Shown here: piece by piece, positions 43,801 to 51,888 of the stretch | How the letters are laid out: every line of letters starts with the position of its first letter | Numbering within the stretch: position 1 is the first letter of the stretch | NCBI GenBank assembly: GCA_016875195.1 | Contig: VGRY01000003.1 | Location: 57,860-121,859, forward strand | Source of the DNA: Deltaproteobacteria bacterium | GTDB taxonomy: Bacteria; Desulfobacterota; BSN033; UBA1163 | DNA length: 64,000 bases | Reading direction: 5' to 3' | Translations under genes and position numbers: made by a program | Notes under the pieces: generated by a model | The model's input: only the letters and a program-made list of their open reading frames with translations | The model's database searches: none | Told to the model about the DNA's origin: nothing

Positions 43801-44669
43801 CCTATGTGATTCCATTTGAACCCAAACCGACGCCGATCCATCTTTTGAAAGCCAAAGACAAACCCGAGGTCGCCATCCTCCGTGAAGAGGGAAGCAATGG
43901 CGACCGCGAGATGACATCCGCTTTTTATCAGGCCGGGTTTAGCCCTTGGGATGTCACGATGACCGATCTGATCCATGGCCGAGTTACACTGGAACGCTTC
44001 AGGGGACTCGTGTCAGTCGGAGGGTTCTCATACGCCGATGTTCCGGAAAGCGCTAAAGGATGGGCTGCAGCCATTCGGTTTAATGACAGATTGAGGAAGA
44101 TGTTTGACGATTTTTATCGTCGCCCTGACACTTTCTCTTTAGGAGTATGCAATGGGTGCCAACTCTTTGGTCTTCTCGGATGGGTACCCAGGCCCGGAAT
44201 CCCTGACCAACAGCAACCCCGGTTCATTCAAAATACATCCGGGCGTTTTGAATCGCGCTGGGTGAATGTAAAGATTCTGGAAAGTCCGGCAATCATGTTC
44301 AGAGGCATGAGCGAATCCATACTCGGAGTCTGGGTAGCCCATGGCGAAGGTAGACTTTACATCCCTGACTCTAAGTTGATAGACGAGGTCATGAATAAGA
44401 AGCTTGTTTCCCTCGTCTTCGTAGATGATGAAGGCCGGAGGGACGAGAAGATTTCGCAAAGCTACCCATTTAATCCGAATGGGTCGCCTTTCGGAATAAC
44501 GGGTCTCTGCTCGCCTGATGGGAGACATCTGGCTGTCATGCCTCACCCGGAGCGTGCTTTTCTGAAATGGCAATGGCCATGGATACCTGCTGATCTAAGG
44601 GAAAGACTCGAGGCATCCCCCTGGATTAAAATGTTCCAGAATGCAAGAGAATGGTGCGAAGGCCATTAG
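40854..44669 (+). CDS. purL: Phosphoribosylformylglycinamidine synthase, large fused form with glutaminase domain
   Basis: 1271 residues, the length of the single-chain enzyme (E. coli PurL about 1295) rather than the PurS/PurQ/PurL complex. ATP-binding parts: DLDNANSEHSRHGYFKG, ETHNFPTGVAPFPGAETGTG and later VGDRNPMMSIHDQGAGGPAN-like EMGDRNPMMSIHDQGAGGPA; GKDSLSMASRV in the second half. The C-terminal GATase domain has the nucleophile FSLGVCNGCQLFGLLGW and the catalytic HPERAF. It catalyses FGAR + Gln + ATP to FGAM. AGAAGGAGAACC precedes ATG 40854. Follows purN. Confidence 0.97.
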   Translation: MQHFFLRRDENLEYCFNVESSAPLSSEEISILKHLLAEGFISETLSTKPFLPYGGEAVEVGPRMNFATAYSTNMVAICHTCGLDKIIRIERSRRYRLPQGANREQFIREHHDRMTECLYNRPLESFESGILPEPPFEIPLKEKGPDGLLEIPGLAMDEWDRHFYYDYFVKREGRNPTIVEIRDLDNANSEHSRHGYFKGKQIINGVVMPETLLNIVKSTLKANPNNSVIAFKDNSSGMRGYECWTIVPERPGTSASFKEQKVQYHIIFTAETHNFPTGVAPFPGAETGTGGRIRDVQATGRGGLVVAGTAAYCVGSLLIPDYDLPWEDKRAEYLSNLASPLTIEIRASDGASDYGNKFGEPLILGFTRSFDQTLPDGERWAWIKPIMFTGGIGQIDARHIEKDEAQKGMLIIQVGGPAYGIGVSGGSASSKLQGENVEDLDFDAVQRGDAEMEQKMNRVIRACIEMGDRNPMMSIHDQGAGGPANVLKELVEKTGGKIELRRIRLGDPTLSVLKIWIAEYQERCGFLVLPERIEEFKSICDREKVHCEILGEVTGDGRFIVHDEKDDSTPVNLDLEKVLGNMPQKEFRDNRGQYPRKPLQLPDSLPVEDALSRVLRNLAVGSKRFLTNKVDRSVTGLIARQQCCGPLQLTVGNLAVIAQSHFGLTGAATSIGEQPVKMLVNPAAGARMAVGEALTNIVWAKLSGLEDIKCSANWMWAPKLPGEGSALYEAACAMRDLMIQLGIAADGGKDSLSMASRVQEKIVKSPRELVISAYATMPDITKVVTPDIKNPGTSQLIFIDIGKGKARLGGSVLAQVYGQVGNESPDVDDPQRLKRTFNTIQQLISENLIFAGHDISDGGLITTLLEMAFSGNCGIKIQMDGPQGPIERLFAEELGVVIECDSKDIHRASDILQSFDLHPVVIGETAEEKNILLSYNGQKVLEADMRSLRQIWEETSYQIERLQINPQCADQEKENIYDRKGPTYVIPFEPKPTPIHLLKAKDKPEVAILREEGSNGDREMTSAFYQAGFSPWDVTMTDLIHGRVTLERFRGLVSVGGFSYADVPESAKGWAAAIRFNDRLRKMFDDFYRRPDTFSLGVCNGCQLFGLLGWVPRPGIPDQQQPRFIQNTSGRFESRWVNVKILESPAIMFRGMSESILGVWVAHGEGRLYIPDSKLIDEVMNKKLVSLVFVDDEGRRDEKISQSYPFNPNGSPFGITGLCSPDGRHLAVMPHPERAFLKWQWPWIPADLRERLEASPWIKMFQNAREWCEGH

Positions 44670-44695
44670 GAATTCCCACATGGCATTAAATTTTA

Positions 44696-44796
44696 TAACC
44701 CCACCTACCCTCCCCTTATCTTAAGAGGAGGAATTTACCCCCTGTTAAATTAAGTCGTTGCGACTCGAAACCGAGAGGGGGTAAGGGGGAGTTACT
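44696..44796. repeat. Hairpin repeat with 'TAAGTCGTTGCGACTCGAAA' element, copy 2
   Basis: Arms aaccccacctaccctcccc and ggggtaagggggagtta. The centre holds TAAGTCGTTGCGACTCGAAA then CCGAGAGGGGG, almost identical to the copy at 29900-29945. Confidence 0.7.
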
Positions 44797-44860
44797 TTTA
44801 TCGAACGGAGGAATTCTGACGGTTCGAGAGGAAAAACAGCCGAAGATCGCTGTAGGTCTG

Positions 44861-46135
44861 ATGGACCGGCAGACTGAAATCTCCGGCCATTTGGAAGGAA
44901 TCTTTCATAGCGATCGTTTCGGCCCATTCTCCGGCCCGTTTTCAGCAAAAGTTGAAGCGGGAAAGATCGCGTTTGTCAGTGAGTCTCACCACCAACCTGT
45001 TTACATCCCTTCAATTAGATTCATCGCTGAGAAAAGTTCTCTATTTTCCCTTGCCAATGTCACCATTGGAAATCAATTTCACTGGGAGAGAAAAGAGGAC
45101 CAAATCTTTCAAGGAGACTTGATCTTGCAGCTACGTCCGGAGGAGACAATTTGTGCCATCAATGAAATCTCCCCGGAAGATTATCTGTCAAGTGTGGTTT
45201 CTTCGGAGATGAATACTGATGCTCCGTTTGAATTTCTAAAAGCCCACGCTATTTTATCCCGGAGCTGGCTTCTTTCGGCTTTACACCAAAAGAGAAAAAG
45301 AACGGATCTTCTTATTCAATCAGGAAAGATCAAAACGGATGAAATAATTCGCTGGTACGATCGGGAGGATCACGATCTATATGATGTATGTGCCGATGAT
45401 CACTGCCAACGCTATCAGGGGATCTCAAAGACCGCTGCTGACAAGGCAAGCGAAGCCGTCCATGAAACCTGTGGGAGAGTTCTCACCTTTCAGGACGAAA
45501 TTTGTGACGCCCGATATTCCAAGTGCTGCGGCGGGTTGACGGAAAATTTTGATACCGCCTGGAATGATAAACAGTTCCATTATCTGACAACTGTTTCAGA
45601 CGCACCCGTCCCTCATCAGCCAATCAGGTCAGAGCAAGAAGCTTCCAAATGGATTCACTCGCCCCCTGAAGCATACTGCCGGGTCACAGATCAACATCTT
45701 CTCGAAAGAATCCTTCCTGGTTTTGACCGGGAGACGAAAGACTTCTTTCGCTGGAAAGTTGAATATTCCCGTAAAGAACTGGAAGAGATCCTTCGGCAAA
45801 AATCAGGTTTTGATTTTGGGACCCTAGTAGAAATTGTCCCTCTCCAGCGGGGACCTTCGGGGCGAATCTCCCATTTAAGAATAGTAGGTTTAAAAAAAAG
45901 CATGGTCGTAGGAAAGGAACTCGAAATACGGCGCTGGCTCTCCCCAAGCCACCTTTACAGCAGCGCTTTCATTGTGAAGTCAGAGACTAACCAGTTTATT
46001 TTTCACGGTGCAGGGTGGGGCCACGGCGTGGGGCTCTGCCAGATCGGCGCCGCTGTCATGGCCACCCAAGGATTTTTGGCGGAAAAAATATTGAAACATT
46101 ATTTCAGGGGAGTGGAGATAGAGAAGATTTATTGA
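44861..46135 (+). CDS. SpoIID/LytB domain protein (peptidoglycan-cleaving, likely lytic transglycosylase)
   Basis: 424 residues from ATG 44861. SpoIID core: INEISPEDYLSSVVSSEMNT with the catalytic-type Glu, FEFLKAHAILSRSWLLSAL, then DICDARYSKCCGGLTEN-like EICDARYSKCCGGLTENF, and the C-terminal GAGWGHGVGLCQIGAAVMA. SpoIID is known to cleave glycan strands lacking stem peptides. The frame is open upstream (LTVREEKQPKIAVGLMD), and PKIAVGL fits the family start. A GGAGG at 44807-44811 precedes a CTG at 44816, so the true start may be upstream and non-ATG. No signal peptide seen, which is odd for a wall enzyme. First of a presumed peptidoglycan recycling cluster. Confidence 0.88.
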   Translation: MDRQTEISGHLEGIFHSDRFGPFSGPFSAKVEAGKIAFVSESHHQPVYIPSIRFIAEKSSLFSLANVTIGNQFHWERKEDQIFQGDLILQLRPEETICAINEISPEDYLSSVVSSEMNTDAPFEFLKAHAILSRSWLLSALHQKRKRTDLLIQSGKIKTDEIIRWYDREDHDLYDVCADDHCQRYQGISKTAADKASEAVHETCGRVLTFQDEICDARYSKCCGGLTENFDTAWNDKQFHYLTTVSDAPVPHQPIRSEQEASKWIHSPPEAYCRVTDQHLLERILPGFDRETKDFFRWKVEYSRKELEEILRQKSGFDFGTLVEIVPLQRGPSGRISHLRIVGLKKSMVVGKELEIRRWLSPSHLYSSAFIVKSETNQFIFHGAGWGHGVGLCQIGAAVMATQGFLAEKILKHYFRGVEIEKIY

Positions 46136-46153
46136 AATAACGGGAATAATGGA

Positions 46154-47464
46154 ATGATGGAATATTGGAAGAAGAAAGATAGATCCAAACCAACCTCACG
46201 AAACCCATGGGCATGGGTTCCTTCTTTATATATTGCCGAGGGAATCCCTTACACCATGGCCATGACAGTCTCTGTCATCCTCTACAAGCGCCTTGGCATT
46301 TCCAACACCGATATTGCACTCTATACGAGTTGGCTCTATCTTCCATGGGTCATCAAACCTCTCTGGAGTCCCCTGGTTGATCTTCTCAGGACAAAGCGCT
46401 ACTGGATTCTTCTCACACAAATGATCATTGGAGCATCCTTTGCCGCCATTGCCTTTACCATTCCAACCTCACATTTCTTCCAATACACCCTTGCCTTCTT
46501 CTGGCTCATGGCTTTCAGTTCGGCAACCCATGACATTGCGGCTGACGGTTTCTACATGCTCGGGCTTCGGGAACATGATCAGGCCGCTTTTGTCGGAGTG
46601 CGGACAACCTTCTACCGTCTCTCCATGATTGCCACCCAGGGCGGGTTGGTCATCCTTGTGGGCTACTTAGAAGGAACTGGTTACGACATTCCCATGGCCT
46701 GGACCATTGCCCTCTTTGTGACAGCCTCTGTCTTTTTAGCTCTCCTGCTTTATCATTCTCTTATTCTTCCTTATCCCGCTTTGGACACTTCGGCGCGCCA
46801 TGCTCCTTCAACCTCCCTTACCAAGAACTTCCTCAACACATTTCATCTCTTCTTCAGAAAGAAAGGCATCCTGACCATTCTTGCCTTTCTCCTCTTTTAC
46901 CGCTTTGCGGAAACCCAGATTGTCAAAATCGTCGCTCCATTTCTTCTTGATGTTCGCACATCCGGAGGGTTGGGGCTTACCACGTCAGAAGTAGGAATAG
47001 CCTACGGTACCGTGGGAGTTGTTTCGCTCATGATTGGAGGGCTTTTAGGCGGATATGCCATTTACAGGAAAGGACTCAAATTCTGGATCTGGGCTATGGT
47101 TTGCGCTGTGCATCTGCCGGATCTCGTCTATGTCTATCTCTCACAGGTCCTGCCTGAAAATTTCTATTTGATCAATCTCTGCGTTGCTCTGGAACAATTC
47201 GGTTATGGTTTTGGGTTCACGGCTTATACGATGTTCATGATCATGATCTCCGAGGGAGAACATAAAACGGTTCACTACGCCATCGCCACAGGGATCATGG
47301 CGCTGGGCATGATGGTGCCTGCCATGTTCAGCGGTTGGCTTCAGGAACAGATCGGGTATCCGAACTTTTTCCTCTGGGTGATGGTCGCAACGATTCCAGG
47401 ATTCATCGTAACCGGACTCGTTAAAATTGATCCGGAGTTCGGAAAAAAGAAAAAGATGGGGTGA
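46154..47464 (+). CDS. AmpG-like MFS permease (muropeptide permease family)
   Basis: 436-residue, 12-helix transporter. The N-terminus ([20 protein letters not shown], then [20 protein letters not shown]) is the PAT/AmpG family signature, and [18 protein letters not shown] is another match. AmpG brings anhydro-muropeptides (GlcNAc-anhMurNAc) from the periplasm into the cytoplasm. It follows the SpoIID gene by 18 bp and is followed by MurU-like and AmgK-like genes, so muropeptide uptake is well supported by context, although other AmpG relatives carry different cargo. Confidence 0.85.
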   Translation: MMEYWKKKDRSKPTSRNPWAWVPSLYIAEGIPYTMAMTVSVILYKRLGISNTDIALYTSWLYLPWVIKPLWSPLVDLLRTKRYWILLTQMIIGASFAAIAFTIPTSHFFQYTLAFFWLMAFSSATHDIAADGFYMLGLREHDQAAFVGVRTTFYRLSMIATQGGLVILVGYLEGTGYDIPMAWTIALFVTASVFLALLLYHSLILPYPALDTSARHAPSTSLTKNFLNTFHLFFRKKGILTILAFLLFYRFAETQIVKIVAPFLLDVRTSGGLGLTTSEVGIAYGTVGVVSLMIGGLLGGYAIYRKGLKFWIWAMVCAVHLPDLVYVYLSQVLPENFYLINLCVALEQFGYGFGFTAYTMFMIMISEGEHKTVHYAIATGIMALGMMVPAMFSGWLQEQIGYPNFFLWVMVATIPGFIVTGLVKIDPEFGKKKKMG

Positions 47465-47474
47465 TAGGGAAGTT

Positions 47475-48212
47475 ATGAAGAGACGTCGCTTCAAGACAGC
47501 ATTCATCCTCGGGGCTGGCCTGGGAATACGGCTTCGGCCTTTAACGGAGAAATGCCCCAAACCTCTCCTGAAGATAGAAGGACGTCCTATCATCACTTAT
47601 GTGATGGATCATTTAATGAAAGTTGGTGTTGACCGCTTCATCGTTAACACCCACCATTACCCAGAAGTCTATCTAAAAGAGTTTCCCGACAGAGTATGGC
47701 GTGGCATTCCTATCATCTTTCGTCATGAACCTGTTCTTCTTGAAACAGCAGGAGGCTTAAAAAATATCGAGGACCTGCTGGAAGAGGATGAAGCCATCTT
47801 CTGTTACAACGGCGATGTGATCACCGATCTTCCTTTGCAGAAACTCCAACAAGCCCATGAGCAGAACCGACCAGAAGCTACACTTGTCCTAAGAAGCAAT
47901 GGGCCCCTTCTCAATGTGAGCATCAATGAGGCTGGGGAGATTTGCGATCTACGGCATATCCTCGGAAATCCCGGAGTTCAGGCATGTCAATTTACAGGCA
48001 TCTATACCATTGAGACATCATTTCTCCAGTATCTTGAACCAGGGAAAACCGAATCCATTGTCCCTGTTTTAATCAGAAGAATTGCTGAAAAGCTGGGGTC
48101 GATTCAAGGAGTCATTGTTGACGAGGGCGAGTGGCACGACATCGGTTCTGTTGAAGCGTATGAAGCTGTAGGGGCAATTCATGAATTGCCCCTACTCTAT
48201 GAGAACTCATGA
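47475..48212 (+). CDS. Sugar-1-phosphate nucleotidyltransferase, MurU-like
   Basis: From ATG 47475 (track start 16 codons earlier), 245 residues. NTP-transferase fold: [20 protein letters not shown] then [30 protein letters not shown] with the metal-binding Asp, and a C-terminal [13 protein letters not shown]. MurU makes UDP-MurNAc from MurNAc-1-P in the Pseudomonas recycling pathway. The ORF's end ([14 protein letters not shown]) is encoded by a 28-bp palindromic repeat, so the original C-terminus has been replaced or extended. Overlaps the AmgK-like gene by 4 bp. Assignment relies on the AmpG-MurU-AmgK order; other sugar-1-P substrates are possible. Confidence 0.82.
   Translation: MKRRRFKTAFILGAGLGIRLRPLTEKCPKPLLKIEGRPIITYVMDHLMKVGVDRFIVNTHHYPEVYLKEFPDRVWRGIPIIFRHEPVLLETAGGLKNIEDLLEEDEAIFCYNGDVITDLPLQKLQQAHEQNRPEATLVLRSNGPLLNVSINEAGEICDLRHILGNPGVQACQFTGIYTIETSFLQYLEPGKTESIVPVLIRRIAEKLGSIQGVIVDEGEWHDIGSVEAYEAVGAIHELPLLYENS
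48168..48195. repeat. Perfect 28-bp palindrome at the end of the MurU-like gene
   Basis: Arms GTAGGGGCAATTCA and TGAATTGCCCCTAC form a perfect hairpin. An identical copy lies at 52910-52937. Here it is translated as VGAIHELPL in the last residues of the gene and also overlaps the start region of the next gene. Confidence 0.85.
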
Positions 48213-49207
48213 AATCACGGGAAGACATGATTCGGTTTGCACGCGAGGCATTACGCCTCTCAGAGTCCATCCCTATCGAAATCTCTCCTTTCGAAGGAAG
48301 AGGTTCGGACCGATCTTTTTATCGCCTGAAATGGAACCGAAAAGATTCAGTCATCCTGATCCATTACGACCCGAAACGGATCGAGAACAATTATTATGCA
48401 GATATTGCCCTATTTCTTTGTGATATCGGTGTGACTGTACCTCGAATGATCCGCCATGACTCGTCCAACTGTCTCATTCTCATGGAAGATCTCGGAGATA
48501 CGGATCTCTGGTCTTTAAGGAACGCTCCCTGGGAAACTCGAAGGACCCTTTACCAAAAGACGCTAACAGTCATTCACAAACTCCACGGCTTCTCCGAACA
48601 GAATTTTCCTTCGGACCGAGTAAGGCTTATGGAGAGTTTTGGCCTTGACCTCTATCGCTGGGAGCGGAATTACTTCAGAGACCATTTCATCAAAAATGTC
48701 TGCGGGGTCGAACTCGAGCCTTCTGTCGAACAAAAACTTGAAGCCGAGCTTTCTGATCTGGCGGATCGACTCATCGGAACAAAACGCTCTCTGATTCACC
48801 GGGATCTTCAATCTCAAAACGTAATGATCCGTGACGGAGAACCTTTCCTCATTGACTTCCAGGGGATGCGTTTCGGAAATCCCTTTTACGATCTCGCCTC
48901 TCTTCTCTGCGATCCCTATGTAGAATTCGATACTGGCCAGAGGATGGAATTGCTTCTTTATTATTACAATCTTTCCAAGCAGGACTTGAGTTGGGAGAAT
49001 TTTCAACCGATGTTCTGGGAGGCTTCAGTCCAGCGCCTCATGCAAGCCCTTGGAGCCTACGGATTTTTGGGCCTCAAGAAAGGGCTTAAAGCCTTCCTTG
49101 AGCATATCCCTGCAGGAGTTCGTAATCTTCATCTGGCGGCTTCTCAAACAGCATCTCTCCCAATTCTCGAAGAACTTACCGCGGAATGTCAGAGGGTTAT
49201 CGAGTAA
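48209..49207 (+). CDS. Aminoglycoside-phosphotransferase-fold sugar kinase, AmgK-like
   Basis: 332 residues. [13 protein letters not shown] is the P-loop-like strand at the N-terminus, then [13 protein letters not shown], and the catalytic loop [15 protein letters not shown] (H197-R-D) with [20 protein letters not shown] (metal-binding D216). AmgK phosphorylates MurNAc/GlcNAc at C1, giving the substrate of MurU. Its start overlaps the MurU-like stop (ATGA). It follows the same order as in Pseudomonas-type recycling loci but with the order of the pair reversed, so substrate assignment is by context. Confidence 0.85.
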   Translation: MKSREDMIRFAREALRLSESIPIEISPFEGRGSDRSFYRLKWNRKDSVILIHYDPKRIENNYYADIALFLCDIGVTVPRMIRHDSSNCLILMEDLGDTDLWSLRNAPWETRRTLYQKTLTVIHKLHGFSEQNFPSDRVRLMESFGLDLYRWERNYFRDHFIKNVCGVELEPSVEQKLEAELSDLADRLIGTKRSLIHRDLQSQNVMIRDGEPFLIDFQGMRFGNPFYDLASLLCDPYVEFDTGQRMELLLYYYNLSKQDLSWENFQPMFWEASVQRLMQALGAYGFLGLKKGLKAFLEHIPAGVRNLHLAASQTASLPILEELTAECQRVIE

Positions 49208-49261
49208 AATATTAAGAGCCTCAAAATAGTACATACATGGCAGCCAGCGACCCAAAGACTC

Positions 49262-49345
49262 ATAACCCCACCTAACCTCCCCTTATTTTAAGGGGAGGAA
49301 CAACCCCCCCTCTTAAAATAAGAGGGGGAAAGGGGGAGTTATTTT
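49262..49345. repeat. Hairpin repeat CCTCCCCTTATTTTAAGGGGAGG, copy
   Basis: Two back-to-back hairpins: cctccccttattttaagggg and ccccctcttaaaataagagg, with outer arms ataaccccacc and gggggagttat. Same family as 40744 and 44696. Fills part of the 354-bp gap; 49346-49500 shows nothing further. Confidence 0.6.
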
Positions 49346-49500
49346 ATCTATTGGAAGGCTTAAGTTCATTTAAATAATGTCTATTCTATTATGAGACTGT
49401 TAATAGGTGAGATCAACTTTATTATGATTTCCTCATGCTCCACAAAATATTTTGCCTTAAAGTGCTTCATTTGAATCAGTAATCATCTTTTACCCTTGGC

Positions 49501-49540
49501 TTGACATAATATTCCATGTGTGATTATAATGTAATTACAT
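49501..49540 (+). promoter_or_regulatory. Promoter and operator of the mazEF locus
   Basis: TTGACA (49501-49506), 18 bp, TATAAT (49525-49530). Overlapping the -10 is the perfect palindrome ATGTAATTACAT (49529-49540), a likely MazE site. GGGAGG lies about nine bases before ATG 49562. Confidence 0.7.
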
Positions 49541-49561
49541 TACATTGGGAGGAAATGTCCA

Positions 49562-49810
49562 ATGAAGACACGTTTAGTTCGCATCGGTAATTCACGTGGT
49601 GTCCGGCTGCCTAAGACAATCATCGAACAGGCTGGGTTGACAGATGAAGTCGAACTGGGTGTGCGAGATGGAGCTATTGTGATCGCCCGTACCAGTTCTG
49701 CTCGCGCAGGATGGGCTGACGCTGCCAGACAAATGCGTCAGCGCAATGAAGACCGATTGCTTGATGTTCCTATTCCTACCCGCTTTGACGAGAAGGAGTG
49801 GCAATGGTGA
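49562..49810 (+). CDS. mazE: MazE/AbrB-type antitoxin
   Basis: 82 residues with a swapped-hairpin AbrB DNA-binding domain at the N-terminus: MKTRLVRIGNSRGVRLPKTI, then EQAGLTDEVELGVRDGAIVI. The C-terminal part (MRQRNEDRLLDVPIPTRFDE) is the toxin-binding tail. It overlaps the MazF-like gene. Strong promoter with an operator palindrome upstream. Confidence 0.9.
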   Translation: MKTRLVRIGNSRGVRLPKTIIEQAGLTDEVELGVRDGAIVIARTSSARAGWADAARQMRQRNEDRLLDVPIPTRFDEKEWQW

Positions 49811-50139
49811 AAGCTGAAGATGTTCGGCGCGGTGATATATTTCTGGAAAGTCTTGATCCGGCAAGAGGGGGAGAGATACAGAAGACTCGTCCCTGTGTCA
49901 TCGTCTCGCCGGACGAACTTAATGCCCATTTACGAACCTTTATCATAGCCCCCCTCACTACTGGAGGTTATCCTTATCCGTTTCGTGTGCCCTGCAGGTT
50001 TGAAGGGAGGGCGGGTTACATCGTTGTTGATCAGATTCGCACCATCGATCGCGAGCGTTTAGTGCGTCGTCTTGGCAACCTAACGTCAGTTACTTTAGAG
50101 CGAGTGCTTGCAATACTACAGGAAATGTTCACACCCTAA
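49804..50139 (+). CDS. mazF: MazF/PemK family endoribonuclease toxin
   Basis: 111 residues from ATG 49804, which overlaps the antitoxin stop by a few bases (the track begins two codons earlier). Landmarks: VRRGDIFLESLDPARGGEIQ then KTRPCVIVSPDELN, FIIAPLTTGGYPYPFRVPC, and YIVVDQIRTIDRERLVRRLG. Sequence-specific mRNA cleavage is the family activity. First pair of an island between the AmgK-like and GT2 genes. Confidence 0.92.
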   Translation: MVKAEDVRRGDIFLESLDPARGGEIQKTRPCVIVSPDELNAHLRTFIIAPLTTGGYPYPFRVPCRFEGRAGYIVVDQIRTIDRERLVRRLGNLTSVTLERVLAILQEMFTP

Positions 50140-50476
50140 TGACAGGCTAACAAAGCATTGTTCGTCATGCAAGTTTCATGGCACTGCTAAGACCAGTAGG
50201 CTTCGGCGTACTCACACTATTTCTCATAGCCATGATCAGGAGCCGCTGCGCCCTGGGAATCGGTATCCAAAGGAATGGACAATACGATAAGAAGGTAACT
50301 TTCCACTGAATCTAATTCCACATAAATAATGCATTGTTACCGTTGCCTGACATCATTCTTTCGCTTCACTTTTTTTAAAAAAAGGAGTACATTACAGCCA
50401 TAAATAAGGGAGGCGGTTCAAATCTTACGAAAATATGGAAGAAGTATAAAAATTAATGTTGGGTGAAAGGATTGAT
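50140..50476. other. Gene-free gap between mazF and the Mrr-like gene
   Basis: About 337 bp without a credible ORF. GGCTAACAAAGCATTGTT near 50147 and GCATTGTTACCGTTGCC near 50330 are roughly inverted to each other about 180 bp apart. This may be a decayed cassette boundary, but it is weak. Confidence 0.3.
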
Positions 50477-51340
50477 ATGAGACAAGCAAAAGGCCCACAA
50501 TTCACACTGTTTTTCAAACCAATCATTGAAGTCCTCAAAGAAAAAGGAGGCTCTGGAACGGTGGCTGAAGTTATTGACCGTAGCATCGAGAAAATGGGAA
50601 TTTCAGAATCTGAGCAAGCGGTGACCTTGAAAAATGGACAATCACGCGTCAGAAATCAAGTCCAATGGGCTCGACTATATTTGGTGCGTGGTGGCTACCT
50701 CGATTCTTCGAAACGAGGTGTGTGGAACCTGACTGAAAAGGGTATGTCTCTCGACTTGAAGACATTCGATGTATTGGCTACTTTTCGCCAAGTTCAGAAG
50801 ATTTTTATGGAAGAGAAACAAATCAAAGACCAAGCTGAGCCTTTTATCGACGAGACAGATGAAGAGCAAATTGAACCCCAAGACCACAGAGCCAAGCTCC
50901 TAGACCTGATTAAGTCATTACCGTCCGAGGGGTTCGAGCGCCTCAGCCAAAGGCTCTTACGGGAGTCCGGTTTCGAACAAGTCGTCGTGACTGGCAAATC
51001 CGGTGATGGTGGAATCGATGGTGTGGGTGTCTTTCAGATGAATCCCTTTGTAAGTTTCAACGTTCTCTTCCAGTGCAAGCGGTACCAAGGAGCAGTGACA
51101 CCATCACATGTCCGGGATTTTCGCGGAGCAATGATGGGTAGAGCTGACAAAGGCATTATTATCACAACGGGTACTTTCACACTCGAAGCCAAAAAGGAAG
51201 CTCGAAGAGATGGTGTACCTCCGATTGAACTGGTTGACGGAGAGGCACTTGTTCAAATGTTCGAACGCCTTGAACTCGGTCTTGTGTCACGAACAACATA
51301 TGATGTGGATAAAAAGTTTTTTGAAGACTTCAAGAGATAA
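50477..51340 (+). CDS. Mrr-type restriction endonuclease (methyl-directed type IV)
   Basis: 287 residues from ATG 50477 (GAAAGG upstream; the track begins seven codons earlier). N-terminal winged helix (Mrr_N; FKPIIEVLKEKGGSGTVAEV and VRNQVQWARLYLVRGGYLDS) and a C-terminal PD-(D/E)xK nuclease: GFERLSQRLLRESGFEQVVV, GKSGDGGIDGVGVFQ and VLFQCKRYQGAVTPSHVRDF, with D, Q-x-K catalytic residues. Such enzymes cut modified foreign DNA. It stands alone, without a partner methylase, between two toxin-antitoxin genes, so it belongs to a defence-type island. Confidence 0.92.
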   Translation: MRQAKGPQFTLFFKPIIEVLKEKGGSGTVAEVIDRSIEKMGISESEQAVTLKNGQSRVRNQVQWARLYLVRGGYLDSSKRGVWNLTEKGMSLDLKTFDVLATFRQVQKIFMEEKQIKDQAEPFIDETDEEQIEPQDHRAKLLDLIKSLPSEGFERLSQRLLRESGFEQVVVTGKSGDGGIDGVGVFQMNPFVSFNVLFQCKRYQGAVTPSHVRDFRGAMMGRADKGIIITTGTFTLEAKKEARRDGVPPIELVDGEALVQMFERLELGLVSRTTYDVDKKFFEDFKR

Positions 51341-51348
51341 TCTCCCGA

Positions 51349-51431
51349 CAATTCAATCAAGGCGGCGGGGAATAGCTCCGTGCCTTTATCTGGAGGTCAG
51401 TGTGCCCGCGCCTTATTGATATCGTCACGTG
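51349..51431. repeat. Imperfect inverted repeat between mrr and higA
   Basis: Left arm CGACAATTCAATCAAGGCGG and right arm CCCGCGCCTTATTGATATCG are nearly complementary over about 22 bp, with 35-40 bp between. It resembles the layout of a decayed attC site, but without the core GTT. No coding use. Confidence 0.4.
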
Positions 51432-51488
51432 CTTAATATTTAAGCAATTGGAGTTTAAATTGGGGGTTGTCATTAGGAGGTCACCGCT

Positions 51489-51797
51489 ATGAGAAAAAAG
51501 ATGCTTACTCCTATTCACCCAGGAGAAATTCTTTTTGAAGAATTTCTAAAACCATTGGGTATCAGTCAATATAAATTGGCGAAAGACATCAATGTTCCGG
51601 CACGTCGCATAAACAAGATTGTCCACGGCAACCGGTCCATCAGCGCCGATACAGCCCTCAGATTATCCCGCTATTTCAACCTGTCAGAAAGGTTTTGGCT
51701 AAACCTCCAGGCAAGATATGATTTGGAAGTGGAAAAAGACAAGCTTGGTGATCGAATCGAAGCTGAGGTTAAAGTATTCCAAGCGCAGACCGCCTAA
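51489..51797 (+). CDS. higA: HigA-type antitoxin (XRE helix-turn-helix), solitary
   Basis: 102-residue antitoxin: TPIHPGEILFEEFLKPLGIS, then QYKLAKDINVPARRINKIVH and RSISADTALRLSRYFNLSER, the HigA/VapI pattern. AGGAGG lies upstream of ATG 51489. HigB normally precedes HigA, but the 148 bp upstream have no toxin ORF, so this antitoxin is an orphan (toxin lost, or it acts on another locus). Confidence 0.9.
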   Translation: MRKKMLTPIHPGEILFEEFLKPLGISQYKLAKDINVPARRINKIVHGNRSISADTALRLSRYFNLSERFWLNLQARYDLEVEKDKLGDRIEAEVKVFQAQTA

Positions 51798-51888
51798 GAA
51801 AATTCGGCGGATGGCTGATAGCCACTGTTGTTCTCTGCTCGTTCACATGATGAAATAATATTCCATTTAAGGTAGAATAGGTAATAAC

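Noticed and set aside
50405-50440. tRNA-like GGTTCAAATC arm in the gap before mrr
   Set aside because: No matching acceptor, D or anticodon stems nearby.
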